From Haematobia irritans (taxonomy: Eukaryota > Arthropoda > Insecta > Diptera > Muscidae), in contig NC_134398.1 of assembly GCF_050003625.1 (NCBI RefSeq), positions 67,402,891-67,466,890 on the forward strand: 64,000 nucleotides of DNA, given 5' to 3'. How positions within the stretch are numbered: the stretch's first letter is position 1; every line of letters begins with the position of its first letter. Position numbers and translations under genes: made by a program. Below are positions 23,736 to 33,428 of this stretch, one piece after another. The notes beneath the pieces were generated by a model. It saw only the letters and a list, made by a program, of their open reading frames with translations, had not been told where the DNA came from and made no database searches.

Positions 23736-24720
23736 TTTAACACCTCTTCTTTGGAATGTTGCTATAAAAAACCTTCTGGTTTCCTTAGAAAAAGAAAGGA
23801 TAAAAGTGGTGGCATACGCAAGCGATGTAGCTCTAGTAGTCAGGGAAAATTCCCATCCACAATCAGGGATATTATAAAGAGAGCCCTCCGGATGACTGAG
23901 AAATGGGCAAAAGAGAATGGTCTTGGGGTAAATCCTGCAAAGACAAAACTAGTCATGTACTGCAAAGATGGCAATCAGCTACAACAACGGCTGTGCGGTT
24001 GCGCGAGCTACCGCTGTGGTCTGAAAAAAGGTACGGTCACAGTTCGGTCCTCAAAATAATGCCAGATGTGCCAAACGTAGTGGATTACACTTTGGCGAAA
24101 CCACTTCTCGACAAAAAGTTTGAAACTCAAATTCCCAACAATGAGGCGTGGTCCACACAGACCCCAGGGAATAAACGTGAAATATTAGCAATAAGAGAGG
24201 TGACTGGGAACTGCGAAGCGGATGAGTTAGCAAGGCTATGAACTACCTTAAATATTCCAGGGGAAGTAGAATCTGTTGGTATGCCTGTGGCTTCCTGCAA
24301 GCTCTTACTGCGTGAGAAGGCTGTTATGGTTGCAAATGTTCGATGAGAGAATTGAAAAGGTTGTAACGACACCAAGAAAATATGGTCCCATTTAAACTTA
24401 AACCGCACACTAAATATGCTGGTTTTCTCAAGGTGTCAGATTTCTCTCCTGATATCTGCTATAACGGGTCGCTGCCATTTTGCAAAAACTATTGCCGCGG
24501 AGTATAATGACTACTGTATGAGCTGTCATGAGGAGGAAAAGGAATGAATTACTCGTAAACACCTCTTCTGTGAGTGTCCTACATTTTGTGTAAGGCGTAA
24601 GCGAATTTTAGCGGAATATAGCTTTAGATTACTGGCGGATCTGGAAAACGTTAACTTAAGTAGTCTGCTAATGTTTTTGTTGGTGGATTCAACAGAAGAA
24701 AATAATCGAGAAGGTTCAGC
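23736..24720 (+). pseudogene. RH1: RT end, RNase H and C-terminal fragment
   Basis: Shifting frames give LLWNVAIKN, KRALRMTEKWAKENGLG, VNPAKTKLVMYCKDGN, then EILAIREV joined directly to TGNCEADELARL. The last pair are the start and end of the RNase H domain, so its middle, including the SDSQ aspartate, is deleted. After a stop come the family C-terminal words (LLISAITGRCHF..., YNDYCMSCHEEE, RLLADLENVNLSSLLMF). This is a decayed copy with many stops. Confidence 0.8.
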
Positions 24721-24949
24721 GGTTAAAACTAGAAGTGCCCATATGTAATAGGTACTTTTAGTTAATGTGGTATAACAATGGACTGAATAGTCTAAGTGAA
24801 CCTGAAACTTAATCGGGCTACTATTTTAACTTAACCTAACCTACACGACAACAAAATATAAAGTGACTTGTAGTTTGAAATAGGGGAACCAAACCCCATT
24901 TTCTTACCTTTGGAATATGAAAGAAAACTTTCTTTCGATGTACATGAAC

Positions 24950-25237
24950 AGGGCATTAGTGGACAGTCATCCTTATTTTTTGTACATTAATGTCATCCTT
25001 CGTCATTTTGACTACGGCTGATTTCAAGACGCTATAATTTTCATCGAGAGCGAAAAAGTGAACAAAACTTGAATTTATTTTCTTATTCAATTTGGTTTTA
25101 AGTAGTATAAAACAAAAACTCATAAAACGGTCGAATTAGTATAACTTAAATTTACCATTTCCCAATAGACTAAAATGCATTTTAAATCGAAAATGAAATT
25201 ACGTGACGTCATTTTGACGAATGATGACTGTCTAGGG
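24950..25237 (+). mobile_element. TTAA-associated MITE family P2, copy 1
   Basis: The left end holds gacagtcatccttatttt, the right end is the inverse form atgatgactgtctaggg followed by TTAA (25238-25241). Homologous along its length to 60109-60330 (tcatccttcgtcattttga, ataacttaaattta). The CCCT start and TTAA flank suggest a small piggyBac-type non-autonomous element. Confidence 0.6.
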
Positions 25238-25285
25238 TTAAAAAGAATTGTCCCAAATGTTTTGAAAGAAAACTAGTCGCTAGTA

Positions 25286-26102
25286 CACTGAAAAACATTA
25301 ACCTAATATGAAAGATTATGAAACATAAATATTAGGTCACGCAACTGGCACAATATTAAAGGCAAACTTCTTAAAAATAATGAAGTTTTAATAAAAAGAA
25401 AGTTTATAAGTTCACGATGGGAGCATTTGTGTTAAATTTAAAAATTTTAAGAAATTCTGAACAATTTGCTGAGAAATATGAATTTATGATTACGATTGGT
25501 AAATACACTGAAATAAATATTTACGTGATATTAAAGATTTCGCAATCTAAATTTTAGGATGCGAAATTTACAAAATATTAAGGACAAATTTCTTTAAAAT
25601 AATGAAATTTTAATTAAAATAAATCTTTGTTCAAAAATTGTTTTCATTAAATTTAGAACACAAATTTTGTAAATTTGCGTCCCTCCGTTAAAGTCGCATG
25701 TCTTTGAACTAAGGCTAATTTTACTTAAAGTAAAGAAACACAGTTTTGAGTTAAAGAAATTGTCCTTAAATTAACTGAAATATTGAAACTTTTGATTTAA
25801 TATAAAAACGCTTCAAATATAGGCTAAGACTTATTTTGAGGATTTAGTGTCTTTGGTTTAAAGTTATAATTTAGATTTTTAAACTGACATTTGTTTGTAC
25901 GTGAGTACCTTTATAAATAAACCGTGAAAAGAGAATGAATATTTGTATACTAATTTAAATTTTTTGGTCCTAGATTTAAAGCCAGATAGGTCGCTAAAAA
26001 TGTCTTTATTTTAAAGAAGCCGCATCTTTGGCTCGGAATCAATACCAAAATCCATAACGGAAGGTCAAAATCTTTGGATCCAAGTAAACTTTTTTTTGAG
26101 TG
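25286..26102 (+). mobile_element. TA-flanked CACTGAAAAA element, copy 2
   Basis: Starts TA|CACTGAAAAACATTAACC and ends ...TTTTTTTTGAGTG|TA. Contains ggctaagacttattttgagg, gtctttggtttaaag and tctttggatccaagtaaac, words that recur at 51286-51725. A second internal cactgaaataaatattta near 25507 suggests a nested or duplicated copy. Confidence 0.55.
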
Positions 26103-26501
26103 TAAATAAACAAAATATTGTAACATTTTTGCAAATCGGGTATAACATGTGATTCATCGAATTTTTATTCTCTGTTTGCGATGTATTTTTTGTTTTTTAA
26201 AAAAATTGCTATTTATTAATCCATTTCTATCTATATACATAACAAAAATAGCTTAAATGTAATTTACAAAATATTATACCCAGCTAAAATTTTCAGGGTC
26301 TATCAATTGAATTACAGGAGTAGTAACATAGTCACACTCAATATTGTAGGAATAAAAATAAAATAAAAGGTTAATTCAGTTCGCCACAAAAATTAGGATT
26401 ATTATAAAAAAGGCAAATCTCTCAAACTTAAATTATGTTCTCTATGTACAACTTAAACTAGTCCTAATACTAAAAAGAGAAAAGAAGAAAAAGACTTATA
26501 A

Positions 26502-29395
26502 CTAAATATTTACAATATATACATTACTATTTACAGGGACACTACAGATGGTAGGATATATCAGTCTGCTGAGATCGAGAGATTCGTTTTTTCTGTGGTA
26601 ATAAAGAAGTTTATCATTAATAAATAACAGTCCAGCTTCCTTAAGAAAAGCTAAACCAGCAGGTCTCAAATGTTTTGAAATTATACCAAATTCGACGCCA
26701 TACGCATGGCAGAATAAGTTCCTTATTATAGGGCTACCGAGGTCTTTACTTCTCTCAAGTTCCCTAAGAGCGTTTTCCGTCATGAAAACATCGATCCTGG
26801 GAAACTCAACCGAATCATATATCATCCTACAGGAAGGCCTCCTAATCGATCCATCAGGCAATAATCTAAATCGAAGGCCAAGGCACGCCGAAATCACCCT
26901 TCTCTCCCATCTACGAATCTTCTCCATCCAATGAGACGAAACACCTGACCACGAACAAAATGCATAGGGCACTATGGGCCTAATAACCTGCGTATAAATC
27001 ATCAATTTGATCCTCCCATCAAAGCCACCCCTCATCCCCAATATCCCACTGTACCTAAAGTACCCCCCTTCGCCTTCCTCAGCATCCCTTCCACATGTCG
27101 TCCAAAGTCAAGTCTAGAATCGTACACGACACCCAAGTACCTAATAGAATCGCGAACTTGTATCACCTCATCCCCTATCCTCAGTCTGGGCGTATATCCC
27201 CTAAAATTCGGATATACCACACCCTGTCTCCCCGTAAAGACAATCGAAGTACACTTGGACACATTAAGACCCAATCCCCATCTTTCAAAATACTGTCGAA
27301 GAACCTCCAGATATTGACTCAACTTCCTGCACACAGTCTCAGCCCTTGTGGCCGAGAACGCAATCAGCATAAGTCAGCAGCAGAAATCCACCATCAGTAG
27401 GGCTAGGGATGTCACTGACAAAGATATTGTACAGCATCGGTCCTAAAAGTAAACCTTGCGGAACACCTCCCGAAACCAAATATAGTCCAGATATCTTGTC
27501 TCCAACCCTGACCCTATATACCCTTCCCTTCAAGAAGGCGGTAACCATCCTACATGTCTGACGATCAAAACCAACTTGTACAGTAAGCCCGCGTGCCAAA
27601 CCGAATCAAATGCCTTTGCGAAATCCAATCCGACCGCTATGGACCCATACTTCCTCTCAAGGCCTCCAATGACAAAGTCAGTAAAAGCCATGAGAGCATG
27701 CTGGGTACCAAGATCAGGTTGGAATCCGAATTGGCAATCTCTTAGGATGCCCACCTCATCAACCCTAGAATGAATCCTGACTAAAATTAAAAATCTACCA
27801 AGAGACGGGAGATGGGAAATGGGCCTATAGCCCCCACATGCCCTACGGTCAGAAACCGGCTTCGGAACAGAGACCACGATGGCCTTCTTCCAAGCCATGG
27901 GGAAATGTCCGATATTCAGGCAATGATTAAAAAGAACAGCGAAATGAGAGCTAATCACCTCGTCGGCCTTCTTCAACACAAAGTCCGGAATTTCGTCCAC
28001 ACCACAGGACTTTTTAGGAGGCCTTCGCGTCAAAGCCTCCCCCACATCTAAGGCGTCAACAAAGCCGCATTCGCACCACCTGTCCCTGTCTATCAAACCC
28101 TCACCATCAGCCCTGAATAAACCCGTAATAAACATCAGAAATTGCATCATCCACAATTTCCCTGAAAGAACCATCCACCCCATAAGACACCTGTCCTTCA
28201 AAAAACCTCGCATAAACCTCAGCCCTTAGTTCGTCCACCACAGCCGGAATCCCATCCTAATCTAACAAATCCCCTACAGGTTCTTTTCTCCTTAAACCAG
28301 CAGCCTATTTCACCTTCCTATATGTCCTGGCATTCACCCTGATCTCACGTAATTTGTCCCTGATCCGATCCCCCTCATGTACACGAATCGTCCCCTCAAT
28401 AATTCTGTCCAGATTCCTAATATCCGCCCTCAAAATTCTATGCCTCTCGGAATCGCCCGACCTGTGTAAAATCCTACGCAATCGCCTGCGCTCACGGATA
28501 AATCGAATAATGCGTGCCGGAAGGGCACCTAGAGCCGTCCCTCTAGAAGTCCGTCGAGGTGTCGAAACCCCCACACAATGCCGAATCTCCCCACAAAGTC
28601 CGTCAATATAATCATCCACCTCAGTCAGTGAAATGTTTCTGTCCACAGGTAGACTAAAGTCTGATAAGCAACCCGTCAGGCGATCCCTGAAGACCTGCGT
28701 ATCCATCCTATTATGGTCCAGAAAACTCGGTAACTCCATAAGCTGCATTTGTCCAACGCCAGTCACAAACTGTAATGCCCTATGGTCCGACTCAAAATCA
28801 TGTGTCCTCAAGCGTACATTCGTCGTGGGAGCCAGTTCAGGTGTCCAGAGGAACATGTCAATAAACGATCCCCCCATATCACCCGATCCCCCATATCCAA
28901 TTCCGGAGTATCATCAAGAAATCCCGCCAGCTGCCGTCCCCTGGTGACCATTCTAACATCCCCCCATCTCGGGTGTCTAGCGTTCAAGTCATATCCAATT
29001 ATCATATCGTCAACGGAGCACAAGGCCACAAGACTATCCAAATCCGAATATCTAAAAGAAGCGCTAGGAGGAAGATACATCGCAACCCCCAAAAAAGATG
29101 ACCCATCATCCTTCCAAATCCTACAAGCACAGCTCTCTATCAAACCCGTCTCAATAAAAACCCTCTCTGTCCTAATGTTTTCTCTGAGAAACACAGCCGT
29201 CCCACCCCCTCTACCAGTCCGTCTATCCTGTCTTTACGTTTTATACCCACCGAGAGAGAAAACATGCACATGCGACAATTTGTGCTCCGCCACCAACAAC
29301 ACATCCGGATTAATATCCCTTACAAAAATCTCAAAATAGTGCCGCTTATTCAATGAAACAAGCGAATTCACATTAATAAATATAACATTCAACAT
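26502..29395 (-). pseudogene. Copy A ORF2: AP-endonuclease plus reverse transcriptase
   Basis: The start ATG at 29395-29393 gives MLNVIFINVNSLVSLNKRHY and VLLVAEHKLS, the usual endonuclease opening. A stop follows GGYKT, with continuation as ENIRTERVFIETGLIESC. Then come GYDLNARHPRWG and FESDHRAL (catalytic His of the endonuclease), a linker region, YRPISHLPSLGR, LDFAKAFDSVWH (palm Asp), [17 protein letters not shown], and LLLTYADCVLG, where the usual YADD is YADC. The thumb block ends FINDKLLYYHRKNESLDL. Frames change at least near 28800, 28250, 27550, 27350 and 27035. No RNase H domain follows. Confidence 0.85.
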
Positions 29396-30359
29396 TAAAA
29401 TCCCTGAATGTGCATAAGCAGACCCAATATCGCACTAGCACCATTACCCTCACTCTCTAGTCGTCTAAACTCTGGGCCAAACTCCCTGATATCAGCCATA
29501 ACAGACATTATATCCTTGCCAAAGTACTCCAAGCAAGAATCGGCAATGGTTTTCCCACGACGTCTGGCCTCCTCGTTAGCCACCGTGGCGTTCCTATAGG
29601 GCACAAAAGTGCTTCGCTCCATCGGTAACCCATCATCCAAACGTCGATTTTGGTACATCGGAGCCGGTCCGAATTGTGAACGAGCCGCCGAAGCATATGA
29701 CACACCAGCCGCAACATGGAACAATCTGTTAGAACGCGCCATAGCCCTGTCTCTGGACTCTTGCTTCTTCTCAGCCAGCCTCGCCAGCAACGCAACCCTC
29801 TTGGGACAATTCCGAGAGCTTGCAACATGTCCATACAGATCACAATTCGCACAACGGATGGCGCGCTCGTCCGCCGCCAAATCACTCACTGACTCCTTCG
29901 GTGGCAAAGTACATTTACCCGGGCCGTGTGATCCAGCACACTTAACACATCTATAGGCCATCGTACAATTGGACGAAACGTGGGAAAATCTCTGGCAATT
30001 AAAACATTGCGTAATATCGCGGCCCTTATTCTTACGAAATTCCACCTTACAACTTAACATCAAGTCAATCTTATAAATCTCCTCAATTTCAGTGTCCCTG
30101 CCCTGTCGCACGACCCACATGTTATCTGAAATATTAGTTGCATCCAAAAATACCACTCTAAACTTCAAAGCGGCAAAAAGCCCTCAACTTCCTGCTTGGT
30201 AAATTCATTCGACAAGCCCATTACAAGGATCGAGGATGGGGGAATCTCCTTAGGTTTATGGGTATGCATTTGATAACCCCGTTCCTTAAACGTATTTTTA
30301 GTCCTTTCAAAATTCTCTAGACCTCGGACCCTAACTGATAAGGTGGACTTACCTGCCAT
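29395..30359 (-). pseudogene. Copy A ORF1: zinc-knuckle gag-like protein
   Basis: Two frames joined near 30166 encode SLSVRVRGLENFERTKNTF and PSSILVMGLSNEFTKQEV, followed by KFRVVFLDATNISDNMWV. This is the PRE_C2HC-like part typical of jockey-clade ORF1. Three zinc knuckles follow: CFNCQRFSHVSSNC, CVKCAGSHGPGKC and CANCDLYGHVASSRNC. The protein would bind LINE RNA. The C-terminus ends LLMHIQGF, and its stop TAA shares a base with the ORF2 ATG. A single frameshift separates the two halves. Confidence 0.88.
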
Positions 30360-30392
30360 GCGTATGGTAAATTCTTCGTGTTTTAAGAATCT

Positions 30393-31016
30393 CTAAAGCA
30401 CAGTTACGATCTGTCTCACTCCAACATTATACAAGGTGATTGCAGGGAGAAATCTTCCAGAATTCGGCCTTGGTTCCTCGTTATCGTTCAATACTTCCTC
30501 AGTAGGTTTGTCCTTCAGGTTGTTTTTCTTTCTTCTTTTTTTCTTGTTTTCTATTCTTCTTGGATTTTGACGACCGCACAGTCTTCCAAGTCTCATCACT
30601 CATGACTTCATCATTTATGCTGTTGTTATCATCAATAATCGCCATACTCGGGTTTTCGGCTACCCGAGCAGCTGATAATTCAGAAACTCCCCCAGTAATG
30701 GAATTTCTCAATTTCATTGGTCAATTTCTGGATTGTAAAAGTTAGGGCATTAATCTGTTCGTCTGCCAACTTTTCGTTTGCTAGTTTTAATTTTAGATTA
30801 TTGTAAGCGCTATCAAAGTCTACCCCCCTTTTTTCTTCTTTTACGTTTCTCCTTCTTGGCATCAGCAGCCATGTCTGCATCAGAAGCATCTGTAGTCAAG
30901 ACTAGCTCCATATTATCTTTCGCTGCCAATTCACAATCAATTTCCTTATTTGCATCCATTCTCAGGTTATTATAATAATTCAAACCTGTTTTCCGAATTT
31001 CAAATTGAATATTCAT
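30393..31016 (-). pseudogene. Copy A ORF1 N-terminal region, frameshifted
   Basis: Minus-strand pieces MNIQFEIRKTGLNYYNNLR, KKEKRKRRKKGG, LKLRNSITGGVSE and DETWKTVRSSKSKKNRK form a basic N-terminal segment like MNNDESIPVATD...FKTVENKRAKKRD in copy E. The parts lie in three frames. The start region contains tcaaattgaatattcatta twice in tandem (31001-31038). Confidence 0.65.
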
Positions 31017-31884
31017 TAATCAAATTGAATATTCATTAGGCCCTGAAGAGGCCAGTGCAACGGCTTCCTCACGTCCACCGCTTCACTCGCTGATTTCCTT
31101 GTCGAGTTCCTTTGGTTTATTCAAATTTATTATTTCCACTGCTTACAATGCGATTCTCAAAATCGCAAGGCACATAAAATCGAATTAGCTTAAAAAAAAA
31201 TATATAAATGTAGAATGCCAGAAAACAGGAAAATATCATCTGCCGCCGCATCATTCAGCGATTGGAAACGCAGATGAATTCCATGAACGAAGAAATAAGC
31301 CGATTGAAGGCTACTGGTGGCACAACGCCGGTGCAAGAAGCCAATGCCCGGGGAGAAGAAGGAAGAAGTGAAGGCAACGCCGGCCTCACAAGATCAAGGA
31401 GAAGAAAACCAATGGACCACCGTCACCAAAAAGAAGGCCAAAAAGGAAGGTCGTGGTGCTATATGCTGGCCATGGTATCGATATGAAGACGCCGGAAGAG
31501 GCAAAACGCATAAGGAAACAGGAAAATGAAAATCAAGTGAGTAGAGTGAAAGGTGTAAACAGTGATACTAGTGCAAAGACGGACAATCGCGAGTGTGACA
31601 AACGTGAGAATAGGGAAAACGCGAGTCAACTGAAAAACCCAAGAAGAAGGATAAAGTGCCGATCGTGAAAGTGTACAATACGAATATTCGCAAGTTCGGG
31701 GAAATTTTGAAATCGATATTAGGCCATGACAAATTCACTTTGTCATTGCTCGGGCGAAACGGTGTTAGTGTTCGCGTATTAACTTTAGAAGAGCATTCTG
31801 CGACTCTAAAGTTAATTAAGGACAAGGGAATCTCCTCGATAACCTATTCCCCGAAGGGACAGGCTCACGCGGTCGAGTTGGAGG

Positions 31885-32737
31885 CAGTGCTGCCGCTAGT
31901 GAAAAATTGAGTGAAGTAGATTTTGGAAAGAAGTGGAGTAGATTGAATAAAATTGAAGTAGCATACATTTTTGAAAACAATACAATAGAATTCATTTTAT
32001 TATACCCTCCACCATAGGATGGGGGTATATTAACTTTGTCATTCCGTTTGTAACACATCGAAATATTGCTCTAAGACCCCATAAAGTATATATATTCTGG
32101 GTCGTGGTGAAATTCTGAGTCGATCTGAACACGTCCGTCCGTCCGTCTGTTGAAAGCACGCTAACTTCCGAACGAAAGAAGCTATCGACTTGAAACTTGG
32201 CACAAGTAGTTGTTAGTCGGATGGTATTGCAAATAGGCCATCTCGGTCCACTTTTACATATAGCCCCCATATAAACGGACCCCCAAATTTGGATTGCGGG
32301 GACTCTAAGAGATGCAAATTTCATCCGATCCAGCTGAAATTTGGCACATGGTTTCAGCATATGATCTCTAACAACCATACAAAAATTGGTCCACATCGGT
32401 CCATAATTATATATAGCCCTCATATGAACTGATCCCCCGATTTGGCTTGCTGAGCCTCTAAGAGAACCAAGTTTCATCCGATCCGGTACATGGTGTAAGT
32501 ATATGGTCTCTAACAACTATGCAAAAATTGGTCCACATCGGTTAATAATTCGATGATTAAAACCGCTATGTTCATCGTAATTAAAGGAATAGGAAAAACA
32601 ATTAGGTAATATAGGAAAAAATTTAAAAATTTGAAGCAGAACAAAAAGTGAAGCAGATTTTTGGAAGAAGGAGTGACGAAGTACATTTTGTGAAAATTAA
32701 GCAAACTACTTCGATTGAAGTAGTAGCGGCAGCACTG
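31885..32737. mobile_element. hAT-type non-autonomous element with perfect 8-bp target duplication
   Basis: Ends are CAGTGCTGCCGCTA at the left and its exact reverse complement TAGCGGCAGCACTG at the right. The flanks gttggagg (31877-31884) and gttggagg (32738-32745) are identical. CAGTG ends plus an 8-bp duplication are diagnostic of hAT. It has no transposase. Its middle (31995-32545) is a reverse-complement piece of the 153-bp repeat element. Confidence 0.9.
31995..32545 (-). repeat. Piece of the 153-bp tandem-repeat element inside the hAT-type element
   Basis: The start tataccctccaccataggatggggg, then taactttgtcattccgtttgt and tagcccccatataaacgg, is the reverse complement of 6450-6720. 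Two to three repeat units follow. A ccgtccgtccgtctg microsatellite lies at 32135-32150. Confidence 0.8.
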
Positions 32738-33428
32738 GTTGGAGGGCCTGTCGTTATCTTATAACGCTGGTGATGTGAAGGGTGCATTGTGCGCTCTTCC
32801 CATCAACCTCGTTATTAAACGCGTCGTCAGTCTTGGTGAAGGCAAATGGGTTATTCACCTTGACAAGGAATCGGATATCGACGCGTTATATGGTGTTAAA
32901 CTATTACTAAGCCATCGTGTCTACGTGAGGAAAGACACGAAAAAAGGCTTAACTCAGTGTTTGCATTGCCAACGATATGGACATACCGTGAACGGTTGAA
33001 ACATGCCCTTCAGGTGTGTTAAATGCGCGGGCGATCATGGTGCCGGTAAATGCACCATACCTAAAGGCGTTTCAAAACCACGCGTCGTAGCTGTTAGGGA
33101 CAGTGAGACAGGCGCGGTTAGCATGCAACCTGAGTTCGTTCTCAGGTGTGCAAATTGTGGAGTGAACGGTCACTCAGCAAATTCGAAGAATTGCCCTTAT
33201 AGGCAATCTTTATTGGCTAAGCGGGCTGAGGGGAAAATCCGAAAGCCAGCCTCTACGGGTTTATTTGCCACTTTTGATGAAAAGTGTAGCGAGGCGTTTG
33301 GCAAGAATTTCTTGCCTGTACAAGCGTGTTGCGTCGACGCATGGATGACGTAAGAGCATTGATAGAGAAAGGGGACATCTGCGGCGCTATGATGTCAGTT
33401 GTTGATTCGTTATTCGATGACTAGGGAA

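Larger units (their letters stand above)
21731..24841 (+). mobile_element. RNase-H LINE copy RH1 (5'-truncated, interrupted)
   Basis: Bounded by tacacgacaacaa at 21718-21730 and 24842-24854, a 12-13 bp target duplication, and ending in the family tail ggactgaatagtctaagtgaacc...aacctaacctac. LINE protein fragments lie at 21731-21885 and 23736-24720. The interval 21886-23735 is foreign and holds the Himar1-like mariner; about 110 bp of LINE is missing across it. It belongs to the same family as RH2 (42544-46501) and RH3 (52174-53024). Confidence 0.8.
26340..31100 (-). mobile_element. Jockey-like LINE copy A
   Basis: Minus-strand order: ORF1 with PRE_C2HC-like region and zinc knuckles (31016 to 29395), then ORF2 with AP-endonuclease and reverse transcriptase (29395 to 26502), then an AT-rich 3' tail. 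ORF1 stop and ORF2 start overlap as TAATG (29397-29393). No RNase H was seen. Several frameshifts make it inactive, but the coding order is complete, so it was close to full length. It stands head to head with copy B. Confidence 0.85.
31262..33423 (+). pseudogene. Copy B ORF1, split by a hAT-type element
   Basis: The N-terminal basic region (31262-31650) is frameshifted. PIVKVYNTNIRKFGEILKSI, DKFTLSLLGRNGVSVRVLTL and AVELE then reach the insertion at 31885. After it the frame resumes GLSLSYNAGDVKGALCALPI, followed by zinc knuckles CLHCQRYGHTVNG, CVKCAGDHGAGKC and CANCGVNGHSANSKNC. A stop at 32998 (TGA) breaks the first knuckle, where a Cys would be expected. Skipping the insert and one 8-bp repeat joins AVELE to GLSLS in frame. 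The ORF ends at TAG 33422-33424, four bases before the ORF2 ATG. Confidence 0.85.

Noticed and set aside
27576..29956. Plus-strand ORFs of up to 185 codons opposite LINE copy A
   Set aside because: They are antisense shadows of the LINE ORFs, which carry the recognisable motifs.
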